A DNA stretch of 64,000 nt. Origin: Trematomus loennbergii (taxonomy: Eukaryota; Chordata; Actinopteri; Perciformes; Nototheniidae). The translations under genes were made by a program, and so were the position numbers. Below are positions 37,328 to 50,300 of this stretch, in pieces. The stretch's first letter is position 1; every line of letters begins with the position of its first letter. The stretch lies in the NCBI GenBank assembly GCA_012861695.1, contig JAAOOA010000006.1, positions 12,615,879-12,679,878 on the forward strand, in the 5' to 3' direction. The notes under the pieces are model-generated. The model was not told the DNA's origin. It ran no database searches and saw only the letters and a program-made list of their open reading frames with translations.

Positions 37328-39438
37328 GTGAGTTCAAAGCAAAGCTATATGCAATTGTGTTACCATAAATCAGCTTCTATATTCCCAAATACCAATAACA
37401 TAGTTTCACTTGAAAAAAAAAATCAAGCAACATGTTCTAAATTGTTAAATAGGTACAGTAGTATCATCCAAGCAACAGTGTATTAAACAGTCAAAACATA
37501 AAGTAACAGTAAAGCTCAACACACCCAGCTAAAGGCATCACACAGCCCCTATATTAAATATTTAGAGCGACCAGTAAACGAAACCCCTCTCTGTATGTTA
37601 ACCGTTTGATCCAGATAGATAAACAGGAAAAACATAAATGTACCCCTGAGTTTTGATTCCTTTTAAGTAATACTAATATAAGACCCTGCCTCTCTTCCAC
37701 CGGTTTCAACAGGGAATCCATGCCTTTATTTAATTTAGGCTGGATTATTGCTAATCCCTCTGTTCCTGATAGCTCCCCTCTTTATAACAACCACAAACCG
37801 AGCAGTCAAGCTTTTGTCAAGGCTGGGGGTCCATCACTTTTAAACAAAACTGCTACTTCCATTTGCTTTGGGTTCATTTTTAGAAATAATTTCAAGATCT
37901 TACCCTTTCCAAACGGTAACATGCAAAGAAATCAAAAGCCACTTTAAAGTTTGAGCCCTTGAGATTCACAACACATCCTGACACCTATGCACTGCTCTTT
38001 AGGTTTCCATATATCCAGTAACTGAAGATGCTGACTGAAGCCGAGTAGAAGAGCCTTTGTAAATGATGAAGTTTTCATTTTTTGAATACAATTTACAATA
38101 CAATTTAAGATATTTTGAGAAGGAGTTTTGTTCAGATCTGCAGCTGCAGAGATCTGAGATGAATGATTATTATTTTATTCTGCAAAATATATATTATTGA
38201 AAGAAAAAAAAGACAACCTGGCGCGTTCACACCGGAGTACTTTTCCCACAATAGTTAATCAGAACTCAGATATATTTGCGTTCACACCAAAAAGCCCCCT
38301 GAACTAAATTAGTTCATCAGAACCATTTTTACCCCCTTTTCAGTCCCTGCTAGAGAGCAGGTACTTTCGTGGGAGAAAAAGGTTCCTATGTCTGATTGGC
38401 TGGGTGGAATGCAAACCACGCCCCGTAAAACTCCCAAAACGTTTTGTGAAGCCGCCATTTTATTATCCTCGCATTAGCATTATTAGCATTAGCATTGCTC
38501 AATATACATATTGCATATTGTACACTGCTTTATATGTAACATTTGAGTGTGTGTTTAGTCAACTGGTTAAGCCAAATAATTCAACAAGACAAGGGACCTG
38601 GCAGTAGCCATGTTTGGAGCTCTCTACATACAGTGGTTACCCACATATTGCTTTATATAGTTCTGACTCAAAAAGTTTCCATCTGAACTTTTAAAAATCT
38701 CAAGGAAAAGTATCAAACTGCTATAACAGATGAAAAGTATTAAAGATGCAAGAGTCTAATTCTCTCCTTCTTGCAAACTAATTCAGAGGTGTTCACAGAA
38801 ATTCACAAACATCTAAATTTGATCGCTACAATAGTGTAAAAGAGGCCAGTGTAGCTGCTGGGATTTAATATCATTGAACAAAGGCAACAGCAGAAATGGC
38901 TCTGTTGTGATATGTTGTCATTTTACAGAACCTGACCTGATTATTTTTTTATTTGTATCACGTTGCTTCTGGCAGTTTTTCATGACCTACATTGTAGATC
39001 ACAGAAGTTATTTATTTCATATATGCTAATTTCAAACTAAAATAAATGTTGTTATAGGTATTTGTCAATCAAAAATCAGAGCATGTTGCAAACATCTCCT
39101 TGGTAATGGTGTCAATCCTCAGCCTGCTGTTTCCAAGGGGCGCGAAAGGGGAGTTTAAAAGCTGAGCTGCTGCAAATCGCTCAAATGATCCCGGCTCTAC
39201 TGGTCTGCAGCCGATTACTCTAATTAGACCAAGCTCTTAATTGGCCTCTTAGCCCAGTTTGTTGGGTTTGCAGAGGTTAAATAGATATTGGTGATAGGAT
39301 GATGTGCTGATCTGTCCTGTGGCACAGAACAAACAGATCACATACAGTAATAACTTCAAACTGCTGAAGGAAACAAGCTCACCTCAATAAGCCTTTCCTT
39401 TATTTTAAGCATTTGTTTTTGTTTGTTTTCTCTTCCAG
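37328..39438 (+). other. tcf12: tcf12 intron 2.1 kb
   Basis: It contains a dispersed repeat fragment (about 38216-38440) and, near its 3' end, a block at 39121-39330 with homeodomain-type words that may be regulatory. No other feature is visible. Confidence 0.75.
38216..38440. mobile_element. Fragment of a non-autonomous DNA transposon
   Basis: The left end ggcgcgttcacaccggagta and the repeated phrase gttcacacc, together with gtccctgctagagagcaggt actttcgtggg and tctgattggctgggtgga, fit a Harbinger-like fish repeat from memory. No matching inverted end was found, so it is truncated or its right end is elsewhere. Confidence 0.4.
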
Positions 39439-39574
39439 TCTTCCTCTGTAAGGTCGGACGTCGGGATGGCGAGTCCGAGTCCGGTGACTCCGTCAAGGAA
39501 GTCTTCTGCTCCTTTCTACTCCTTCACTGCAGCCAATCCTAGAAGACGTTCTCTGCAAGATCCTCCAATCAGTG
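39439..39574 (+). CDS. tcf12: tcf12 sixth coding exon (first part of the nuclear-localisation region)
   Basis: The acceptor ttctcttccag ends at 39438 and the donor gtcagt is at 39575. It encodes SSSVRSDVGMASPSPVTPSR then KSSAPFYSFTAANPRRRSLQ and DPPIS plus one base. It corresponds to mammalian [42 protein letters not shown]. The RRR cluster followed in the next exon by KKVRK forms the basic patch shown to direct nuclear import in TCF4. Length 136 is 3n+1; the frame is intact. Confidence 0.92.
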
Positions 39575-41095
39575 GTCAGTACCATCACAATGATAAAAAA
39601 TAGATAAAATGTCCTGAAAATGAAATGTTATAGTTTATTTGCAAGGCAAGTTTAATCAATTCACCATTTAGGGCATTCAATGTGCTTTTTAACAAAACGT
39701 TAAAAGCATGATGAAGTGCAACATAAACACACAACAAAACAGTCCTCCAAAGCCATACAAATACAAATAAGACAAGCTCAAATAGAATAAGACAGGTATA
39801 AAATACAAGAATAGAACTTACAGTGCAGTGTAAGATATTAAAAGTTTTTTTATTCCGAAGAAGGCAGCAGCAAAAAGAAAAGTCTTCAGCCTGGATTTAA
39901 AAGTAGTACGAGTTTTAGCGGACCTGCAGTTTTCTGGGAGTTTGTTCTAGATACAGTATATGGAGCATAATAAATGAACGCTGCCTCTCCATGTTTAGTT
40001 CAGGGACAAAATGCAGCTTATGCAGCTTAAAAATAATCCAAATCTAAATAGAAACTTTATGTTTGGGGCACAGTTGCCCTGAAATATAAAACTAAAGTAT
40101 GGAAGGTATGTTCCTAGTATATAAATAACCAAGGACAACAGAAATACAGTCACATAGTTTGTTATCAGTCATATGTTACGTTGTTATGTTATGTTGATTT
40201 TTTTTTAAACAATGTCTTTATTGAGGGCTGAACTATTAGAAAAAAAACTAAAACAGCTGTAAAAGTGGGGTAAAAAGGGAAAATACAACTAAAAAGCATC
40301 ACCATAGGATAACAAGCAGACACATTAGACCCAAACATGAAAGCTTTTCTCAATCTAAACCTGAAGACATAAACGGAGCTACACTGTGGGCCCTGTCTCC
40401 AAATATTTTAGTAACCCACCCCAAAACCGTTTTTTTTTATATCTTAAAGGGACCTATCATGCAAAATGCACTTTTGTACGTCTTTTATACATGAATATGT
40501 GTCCCCGGTGTTCCAGGGAACTCACCAAGTGTCAGAAAACACAACCCTCTCTATTTTCCTCCATACCCAAATCTCTAAAAAAGGGGCTGCAACGGATCTG
40601 ATAAAAACTGATCCAGATTTGAACACTGTCCTGACGTCAGGACGGTGGCGCTACGGCTATTGGGCCAACTCCACCAATCAGGAGGAGACGCCACGGCCAT
40701 TGCCGTTCGAAAGCGCTGGAGACGCTCTAGTACATATGCCAGGCCAGTAGATGGTGCTGTTCTCACAGAATCTGCCCTTGCAAATCCAGAGCTAAAAAAT
40801 TTCAAATTGAGCGAAATGAGGCATGGCTAAAATGCATGATGTGTTTGGTATTTTGAAAAAAAAAAGTATAAATATGCCTCCTACACTATATTATTCAAAT
40901 ATAGCATGATAGGTCCACTTTAAGTTAATTGTTTAACTCATGTTTCTGTGTAAATCAGGATTTAATCACGAATAGTCCATTCTGAACAATGCCACAAAGT
41001 AGATTTCTGGTACACTACAGTTCGTTTACAGCACATTCATGTTTGCCTTTTGTTTTTGCCTGAGAATGACTAGACCTGCTTTCATCTCTCCACAG
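39575..41095 (+). other. tcf12: tcf12 intron 1.5 kb, mostly repeats
   Basis: About 39640-40080 resembles a degraded retrotransposon 3' region (agtcttcagcctggatttaa, gggagtttgttctagata, gctgcctctccatgttt). The MITE at 40444-40923 takes up another third. Confidence 0.65.
40444..40923. mobile_element. TTAA-flanked MITE, copy 2 (480 bp)
   Basis: It is nearly identical to the element at 34004-34503 along most of its length. It has the same orientation, TTAA on both sides and ends AGGGACCTATCATGC (one G fewer) and AGTGGACCTATCATGC. It lacks about 20 bp found in copy 1 near 34441-34460 and has a 1-base deletion near 40689. The CRE palindrome (40630-40641) and the ATTGG/CCAAT pair are conserved. Confidence 0.85.
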
Positions 41096-41144
41096 ACTAC
41101 AAACAAAAAAGGTTCGCAAGGTCCCTCCTGGCCTGCCTTCATCT
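41096..41144 (+). CDS. tcf12: tcf12 seventh coding exon (KKVRK basic patch), 1 base short
   Basis: The acceptor tctctccacag ends at 41095 and the donor gtgagt is at 41145. The readable part is LQTKKVRKVPPGLPSS, which is nearly invariant in vertebrate E-proteins and contains the nuclear-localisation basic patch. Expected length is 2+3n (50), but the exon is 49. Only one base precedes the CTA codon instead of two, so the break is at the exon start or in the adjacent short runs. The splice signals are sound. A 1-kb transposon begins only 56 bp beyond the donor. Confidence 0.8.
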
Positions 41145-41200
41145 GTGAGTGGAAGATCATCTACCTCTCATATACATTGATTTCACAGTGAGCTTACTTA

Positions 41201-42217
41201 GGCCCCGGCTCCACGAGGACGGAAACTGGTTGAATCCGCATATTTCTCATGCGTATAGCCCTCTAAGCTCCACGACGCCGTAAGGGAAACGTAGAAACAG
41301 ACCCCGCAAACGACAACGGGTCCAAAGGTGGATAGATCTGGGAACTGAGCGCTCTGGGGGGTCCAACGGGGCCGTGGAGTCGCCTATACGGTCATTCGTT
41401 TTCATAGCCCCGCCTCTCCCCCGCAGGGTTGCTATCGTGCTCCAGTCGCTACTGACCATGCTACAGTTCTTTGTGCAACATCTACAGGAGCTCCTCCTTG
41501 AATTCAGATTATTTATCTTTATCTCGATATGGACATAAACGCGAGTGAAGTCTAATCTGACAGGACGGAGACACGCAGCTCCTGCCGCTGTGATGCAGCG
41601 GGAGCAAAACACACACTTCAAGTCAGATCATCACCCTTAGCTATTTTAATTACCTCTCAAACTACCTAAACTGGTTATAAATATGTTCATTTTTACTGTC
41701 GGGTCACTCATTACAGGATCAGCTGCTGCATGAGACAGACACTGACGCTGTGAGAAGAGAGGAAAAAGAGACAGGCTCTGTGTATTTGATGATTATATAT
41801 CATTATATCGTCGTTATTCATTTGTTTTAAAGCTCAATAAATAACAATGAAGACCTTTGACCGGCACTTTTATAATTTTGTCCGGAAGATTTAAACTTTA
41901 ATACACGCTGACCGGAGAAAAACTCTGCGCAGATCCCTCGGCCCCCACCCATGGAATAAACAGAAGGGCAGCCATGACAACCATTCTTCTTCGCTGCTTT
42001 TGTGGAGGAAGTTGCTGCTTTTGTGGAGGAAGTTACAGCACCACGTACAGGTTCGGCATATGTACTGCAGCTTTTCCAGCGTTTGGATGTAAACGGAGCC
42101 GTCTCGTGGAGCTTGACACAATCCGGTGTATATTGCGTGGGGACGGAAGGTTTTTTGCGGTTGCATTTGCGTTACTCCGATGCGTTTTGCCGTATTTGTC
42201 CTCGTGGAGCCGGGGCC
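41201..42217. mobile_element. Harbinger-like non-autonomous transposon, 1,017 bp
   Basis: The left end GGCCCCGGCTCCACGAGGAC (41201-41220) is repeated exactly in reverse complement at 42198-42217. TTA lies directly outside both ends, giving a 3-bp target duplication typical of PIF/Harbinger elements. The interior is GC-richer than the intron and has no complete transposase. It includes a perfect 21-bp tandem duplication (41993-42034). A CA/ACGC microsatellite abuts the right end. Confidence 0.85.
41993..42034. repeat. Perfect 21-bp tandem duplication
   Basis: The unit, gctgcttttgtggaggaagt plus one t, occurs twice back to back inside the Harbinger-like element. Confidence 0.95.
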
Positions 42218-42222
42218 TTAAG

Positions 42223-42258
42223 CACACGCACGCACGCACGCACGCACGCACACGCACG

Positions 42259-42296
<38 letters not shown>
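42223..42296. repeat. (CACG)n/(CA)n compound microsatellite
   Basis: It begins as cacgcacg units and becomes pure CA. It starts five bases after the right end of the Harbinger-like element. Confidence 0.95.
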
Positions 42297-42297
<1 letters not shown>

Positions 42298-44198
42298 CTA
42301 TGCTACTCAACTCACACGCACTCCCTCGTGCACACAAAGAGCGCTCTTGACATCACTACCACACTTCTTAGGTCGGATCTTTTATTTTGTTCCTAACTCA
42401 GCAGTGTTGTGGTGCCTGTTTACCTAAGTTCTGACTTTTCATGTTTTTTGTTTACATGCGTGTTGTTTAGTTTTAGTGTGTACATGTCTAGGGAACATCT
42501 TCAGTACATTTTGTGTGTGCGTCCTCACACTTGTGCACCTCGAGGTGATTGATTTTCAGTGCTGCCCTGTCACAGTCTGGCCTCCTCACAGCCTCTCCTG
42601 GGAGAGAGAGAGGCTGTCAGAGCAGATCCCCAGCTCTGCTCTTTTGATGTTAATTAGTCATTAGGTAGCCGAACAGGAGGACAGACAGAGATTAATAGCA
42701 CGGAATATCTGACATTTCTATTGGTAATGATCCCAGTGGAGCAGAAACCATTAGGATGCAGAGAAGTGTGGAGCTCAGCTTGCTCTCACTTAGACAGGGG
42801 GTGTTGAAGTTCATTAATATGCATAAATCAGTAAGTCAGATGTTCATTGTTAAAACCCCGGCGGATTGGGAAAGGTTTAAGCCTTGCTTTAAATTCCTAG
42901 AACTGGTACAAGACAATATTTTTTCCTTTTCTAATAAGAAGCAACTGGTTTACCAAAATCCCCCCTTTCTTTCCTTAAACAATGAAAGGGTTATCTTTTC
43001 TTTTTTTTTTGGTGAGGGAGTCTGAGACTGGATTTGCCTTTCAGAGCTCTGATAATCGTCACCTCTGCTGCTGTTACTCTGAAATCAAATATGGAACAGG
43101 CCATGCAACATAAAAGGCTGGCATGTGTTTTGTTTCTGGATTTGTATTTGAAAAGAAGTTTGTCAGAGCGTGAGGGAGAGAAGCAGCCTCTGACAGCAGC
43201 AGGAACGTGAGCTGCCTTCCTCTTAAGTAAGTGATATATTTGCGGTCTTGTCAGGCGCAGGGAGCCAAAGAATGGTTGCCTCGCGGGTTACATCTCTTTG
43301 TTGTGTAAATGGACGCTGGGCTTCTATTTGTCAGTACTTAACACATGGGCGCAGGTGCGGTTCGGTGACTCATGAGAGTACAATCAAGCAGTACAATGCT
43401 AGATGGGGGAAAACAGTGTCGGAGCACGGGATAAAATACAGCTTCTTCTTGTCACTCAGCGCTGCTCAGGAGATAAAGCCTGGAGCTCGGAGGAATTATC
43501 CCAGTTAGTCTTTGATCCTATTTGAAAGAATGAAGATGGTAGTGTTGAATAAAGGGCTGTAGGTCTCTTTTAACCTGCTGACAGAGAAAGGAAAACATAA
43601 AGCTGTTTTTTTAATAGGTGATATATGTGGAGAATGTTTGAGTGGGAGGTTGTCTGGCAGCTTTTAAGAAGTGTTAGGATATCAGTATTGGAAGCATAGG
43701 TGAGGCATGTTGGCATGATGGTGTAAATATCTACTTATGGCCTCTACAAATGTGTAAAGTGTTGCAGATTGCTCTATGTCTGAGGATGATTATCAGCCAA
43801 GACCCTTGTTTGTGTCACTGGCTCCGACACAGTGAGGGTGGTGTTGAAGAAGTGCAGAGGGGAAGGTGCACCTGGAGTCAGAGATACTTTGCCAGAGGCA
43901 GCTGTGAAGAGCCTGCAGCGTACCTGTACAACATGAATGCAGCTGCAGATGCCCTGAAAGCTTTTGCTTGTGTAAGCAAGCTCGAGAGGCTCACCAGAGA
44001 CCTGAATAACTGCTTGATTTAAAAAAAATCAACACAGTGCTTCCTATCATTATGTCTACTGCTGGGAATGTTATTTATTTATTTCATCCTCAAATCCCCT
44101 TTTGCCTCCAGCTTGTATTCTTGCTTCTCAGTCTAAAAATACATTTCAGAGTTTTGAATCAGATAGGCAATGTAAGTTGCAAGCCCAAGCATGATGTT

Positions 44199-44374
<176 letters not shown>

Positions 44375-47300
44375 ACACTACATGATGGAGCTGAATCAAA
44401 ATATTTACGGGAGCACATCCTCTGCGCATTTAGGCTTTGACACAGCAGTGCAGCAGGATGTGAAGGCTATCTATACAGGCCAGCTGGCTGATTGCAAACA
44501 TTTAAATGTTTCTTCGTCTTATATACAGACACCGTACCCCCTTTAGCCACACACATACTTTCCTCTGTGGTCTGCTAGATGTGTGCTTGCAGCCATGAGA
44601 TACTGCAGATGTGGTTGTAATTGTGTGATGCATATGCCTCAAAAAGCCACTGTTATCCACCAGCAAGAATAATCCATGCAAGCATACGCACACACTATAA
44701 TATACAGTCTAACATCATACATTTTTAAGACAAGTAAGTAATAAAAAGAAAGAAAAAGGGGGCATTAAGAAAGTATAACATGTCCGATAGATGAAAATCT
44801 TTAAAGTGCTTAAGCATGAAAGCTTCATATTAAAATAATGTGTTACAGTAGACACCCTGTCTATAATTGGTTCCCTGCATTATCTTACTGTATAAACTGA
44901 GCGCTGAGGACGGAGCATTGTGATTGGACAGACAGGCGGCTGCGCTGAAGGATGCTGACGGGCAGCTGCGTGGGCACCTGTCTGACAGGAGGACTGGAGA
45001 CGGGGACTGTTGGGGCTCGTGGGGGAAAGTGGCATCTTGTAGGATATTTATGGGGAGCTGCAAGGGCATGGTGTGTATATGTGTGTGTTGTTTGTGTAAA
45101 TAGTGCCCCCCCCCATCCCTATGAACCCTCCTCTGAGGCACAGCGGCTCGATGTGACACTTCCTCCCTGGCTTTGGTGACGCTATGGCTGCAGGATGAGA
45201 GAAAGAAAGTGGTGGGCTGAGATTCAGCTCCCTCAGGGACTTTTGCAAGCGAGAACCCTGAGTGTGGATGACAAAATAGATTGACATTTGCTGACAGATC
45301 ACTCAGACACCCTTGCTTCTGAGAGATGTGTACTGTGTGAGCTGTAAGAAAGGAAGTGTGCTTTAGGCTCTGAATCTTACAACCAAAGATGTTCCTTGCA
45401 GTGCTGTCTGATGCATGACATTCAAAAGATACATCCCTGCGTCTTGAACAGCTCAAAGACAAGAGATCATAATATTGTACTACAACAGTACCCTAATGTT
45501 CCTGTTGCTAAGAAAGCAGTGCCTTTTTGTTTCCTTCTTTAGAACCACAGCAGGCCGGGACATTGTATCAGGGCTTGGTAAATAGACTGTGGATAAAACA
45601 CATTAGTAGAGCCATATGTAAACATCCAGCATCACCCCGGGTCTTTTTAAGTATCTAAATGAGTGTTTAGGGGCACCCAGCAGATCGGTGAAAAGCTGCA
45701 CATGTGCAACTTATGCATATAACAAAGACACAGTTAAAGATTATAAATAAGTATACATGCATTCATGTGCCATTACATCCTTTAAAGTACACTGATTTTC
45801 CTAAAAGAGCCGACCAAAAGCAAGTCAGGGGAGGAAACAATAGGCATTACATTTATTTGTGCCTTCAAAGAGATAAAAACATTCAAAGTGTTTTAAAAAC
45901 AGCAGGGTGTGTTCAGGTCTGCAAACGCTAAGAATGATTTTTCACAGTTTGTATGCTTGTGAAAACGACATCATCATATTGCCTGGAAGTATTTTGTGTG
46001 TCATCAAATTTAGTTGAACATTGTACAAATGTCAAGAAATTAGTAGTTGCAGCAGAGGTTGTCATCGGCTAAAATTAGTTGTATAAAGATTACAATTTAG
46101 ATTAGGTTTTTATAAACAATTAAACCTATTCTGGATTGTTTTTTTGGCATGACTGAATGAGAGATTCAGTGTGTATAAATTGAATAATGTGTATTGTAGA
46201 TATAAGTCATTTTTGGGCTGTACTTGAGGCTCCGACCTGACCCCGGTCACTGAGCTCCCCAGAGACGGCCTCATCAGATGGCTGATTAGATAGACACCCT
46301 GCGTCTGACAGGGATGATGCTGAACAGTCGCGGCCACCTCTGGGACCCTGGCTTTGTGTTTATCTGTATTTGGCTTGCTGAAATGTACCACTGACATTAG
46401 AGGCTGCAGATAATGGAACAGGCAAACAAGCCAGAGGCCTGAGCCCTTTCATCTGTGGAGAGAATGAGGAGTTAAAAGGACAAAGAGTACGAAAATAATG
46501 CACAGATTAAAGTCATTACTCACTTTCTGGCCTGTTGTAAATTATTCATGTAGAGCTTGCGTGAGTTTACAGCATTAATGCAAACCTTGATTTCAGATCG
46601 CTGGCAGGCTCAAAAACACAGCCTGTCAACAATCGGAGAGTGTTTGTTATTTAGAGAGCAGCGAAGCCAGGCTGCTCTGAGAGTTCATCATCGAACCACA
46701 CGAGGGGCTGCTTCTTTACTCCTGGAACCTTATGTGTAATGTGGAGTGTGTTTGTTAGGTATAAATCACACTACTCGAATGTTGAGTGTCTGGGGATTGT
46801 GGGTGATTGTGATTTCCTTAGTTTTCTATTGTCTAGAGCCTCATTTCAAATATAATCTATAATTTAGCAGAAGCATTATCATGAAGTTCCTTTCAAATAT
46901 TTTCATAAAAACTGTGTTAGCGTCTCTGATGTGTTGGAAAAGGAACTATTTGCAATTCAAAATGAATGACGCAGATATTTCTTTAAAATACCTCGATGTA
47001 CATTCAGAGTTTTGTTCAACTGTGCCTCTAAGGACACTGCATGTACACACACGCCTAACATGAGTGTGAGAAGGATGAATGAGCTTGTTGTCAAAAGGAG
47101 TTGTTACAGTTTTGTAAAAGGCCATGGAAGTGATGAAGGAAGAGTTGTATTGGTTATTGGCCGCCTCTCAAAGATTCACAGGCTCACAGAGTAGAAAGAA
47201 GTTGTATCAAGAGAAACTTCAGATTTGATCCAAGGTATAGTGCTGCACACAGATTTAAGTCAACAAACCGTATTAGATGAGATGTTTTTTTGATGCCAGG

Positions 47301-50029
47301 TGCGTCCTCCTCAGATTCACACAGTATAGAGACTCACTTTCTCCTAAATAACCTCTAATTAGCTTGTATTAACCACCTAATTAGGATCTTATTCAACACA
47401 GGTTGGAAATAAAGGGAGGGGATAATACACCGCACATAGTCAAGTTTCTGAACAAACCATAAAGAAAGAAAGAAACAAATATATAAATAGCCATGACATC
47501 ACTTCAGTAACTAACTACATTCAAATGTATCAAAAATGTAAGCAAGATATCAAATAACTTGTATAATAGCAGTATAATTTTGTGTATTTATGATTTAAAA
47601 TGACATTCTCCTTATAAAAATATCCTAGTAGTAAGGGGTGTTTCTGCTAGATGTAAAGATGCTGTGGTTTCAGCGACAAAATAGATGGGTGTTCAAGCTT
47701 CAACAAAATAATTTGATAATTATATTAATTTAACAAATGAGTCATTGTCTTTTTTGAAGCAGCCTCATTAGTGGATTTCCTGGAGTAACAATAGAGGTTT
47801 TCCAAAACAGAAAAATCATTTCTCATAATTTTAATTCAGCTAAAATTAAACCTCCACTGGATCTTAATCTCTCTCATCACATCTATCTTTTTTAAGGAGA
47901 ATTACATTTTCTGTTCTCAGTGTTTTTAGTTATTCCAACATTTGGTTTAGGACAGATGTCCAACAAATGTGGTGCGTTTAATTTCTCCAAGCTTGAGGAA
48001 TGGATGTAGTTAGTTGCTTTGCTACAAACATTTACTGCCTTCAGACTTTAAGGGCGGCTTTAAATGGCCGTTTGTTTGAAGGTTGCTGTGCCCAATTATT
48101 AGTCTGTGTGTAAAACCTTTTTGCAGCCTTGTAAGCCTGATCAAAACATAAATGCAAGCAACATACACACCAAAGAAAAATTATAATGGGCAAGATTCGT
48201 AAAACTTTAATGAAAACCAACATCATAATGTCATGTCTGTGACAGCATTTTCCAAAACGTGGACATGTTGTGCCAGAGCCTGTTGTGTTTTAAAACGGCA
48301 CTTTTTAAAACAAGCCATGAGTATTTCTGTTCGCAAAACACCAAAACAAAAAAATGTGTGTCTTGTTTAAAGAAATAAACTGCTGAATGGTTACAATAAA
48401 AACATGTAAAAGAAAAGCAGTGCCTGGACATTTTCAGTATGATTGGTTCAGTAAATCTTCCGAAAACATAATTGTTCCCTTTTCCCCTGTTATTAATCTT
48501 AACATGGTATTTCAAACATTGGCAGTACATCCCAGAATATCCTTTTTTTATGCACATTAACTGTACTCTGTAGGGGGATAAACCAGAGCTGGGCTGGGTC
48601 TGCTTTATGAGAGCTGTGGAATTTAAAAAGGATGTTGGGTTTAACAGCTGTGGTCGACAGTCTCACAGTCTGAAGGAGGTGGCAGTCAGTAACGTTCATT
48701 ACAATTTCAGATGCAATAAAATTCATCAAGTCTTTTCACTTATGGATGCAAACAAGTTCACCTGTCAGGGAACTCTTTCACAACCATTGTCAGTCAATCA
48801 TGACAGTTCATGAGCAACAGATGTAATTTATACAGTTGGACACCCCTGTGTTTTTCAGCAAATGTTCATAAACTCACATTCACTGCGAGAGTCAAACATA
48901 TTTTCTTCTTCTATCACAACAGAGTGAAACAGTGTTGTAATAAAAGTGTTCAACCGGAGTGAAGTCACAGAACTGTTTGCAAGTATTTTTTACAGGAATA
49001 TGGTTCATAGCAATTGGTCTATGTCGTTTTTGATCATGACATCTCCAGTGTGTATGTTTGTTGCATTCTGGGCCTGTTGTAATGCAGTGGAGCTCAAAAG
49101 TGTTGAAGCCTGTGTGGTTATTTCGAGCGTCTATCATTATTATTATTAACTGATCACACAAAATGGTATCTTGCAAGACTTCAATAAACATAAGTTAATA
49201 TATGTTTGACTGTTTAGTCAGTCCATCTCTTTTACCATCTGATTTTTAAAGTTTCCTGGAAAAAAGGTGATGTAATAATGATAATTCTACGCCACATCGT
49301 CCCCACACTTTTTCCATTATACTTTTCACTTTGACAGTGAAGCTTGAATTGAATTCTTCGTGGTATTAAGAATAATTTAAATATCCTACATTTAGCTTGA
49401 AGAAACCTGCAGAACCCCTGAACTATTATTGTCTTAATATCAATGCATTCACGAAACAGCCATGAGTTGGTGAGGGTGGGGGTCTGAATGCCTCTGCCCC
49501 CCCTCCTCTGACTCAGTCTCTCTAATTAGAACCAGAGCTTCTTACAGGAAACAATTTTCCTGTCTGATGACATCATTGCTAAGTCCATGCGTGAGATTGG
49601 GGTGAGCTCAGCCTGTGGATTTGCTTTTTGTTTTCAACACCCAAACAAATCCAAAAAAGCACCTTGTGATGACTCGAGTGTCTTATAGAGTGTGGTGTTA
49701 ACAGGAGGGTGGAGCTGAGCCTTCAACCCAGAGACAAGAGGTTTTAAAAGTCTAACCCAGTGAGCCCCCCCCCCCTCAGAGAAAATTGAGATAAACTCTG
49801 TTTGAAAAATAAGCTTTGAGATGAACCTGTTTGCAATGCACCCATGGATGTAGAGCTATCAGTGGAGAATTTTGATACTGACGTGATCATTCTCAGAAAT
49901 GTGTGAGTGTGTTTTTTTCACTATGATTTAAGAGAATGTATGGATATTTATTTGTTTCTGATTGAAATCACGTTGAAGGTTATCCTCAAAAAGTAAGATT
50001 CACATTGAATCGTGCATATATGTGTTGTT

Positions 50030-50300
50030 TATAATAATACATTTCATTTTTATAGCACACTTTAAAAACAATGTCATCTCAAGGTGCTTCACAATGCTAT
50101 AAGGAGAAAATAATAAAAACCAATAAAATAAAAAGTTATCGAAGGAGCATATTGAATAAAATATGGTAATATACAAAAAAAAGGTTAAGAGCATAAAAGG
50201 TTCAAATAAAAATAAACAAAGTAAAAGACAGTCAGTAAAATGCGGTGCGGAACAGGTGGGTCTTGAGGCTTTTCTTAAAAACTGTTTGACTCTGAGAAGG
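50030..50300. mobile_element. Degraded retrotransposon 3' region
   Basis: The phrases catttcatttttatagcaca ctttaaaaacaatgt, aaggtgcttcacaatgc and gaacaggtgggtcttgagg cttttcttaaaaactg match a common fish LINE-derived repeat, recognised from memory. Boundaries are approximate. Confidence 0.5.

Noticed and set aside
41247..42427. Several 90-140 codon frames on both strands
   Set aside because: They lie within the GC-richer Harbinger-like element and the adjoining CA repeat; none matches a Harbinger transposase or its Myb-like partner.
43750..44022. 90-codon frame containing MNAAADALKAF, considered as another alternative first exon of tcf12
   Set aside because: No consensus donor in the right phase follows and the peptide does not resemble known E-protein leaders.
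44830..45462. 210-codon open frame on the minus strand, the longest not made of dinucleotide repeat
   Set aside because: Composition is Ser/His/Cys-rich without domains or family resemblance, it has no splice or promoter context, and it lies in an intron of tcf12; it looks like a chance frame.
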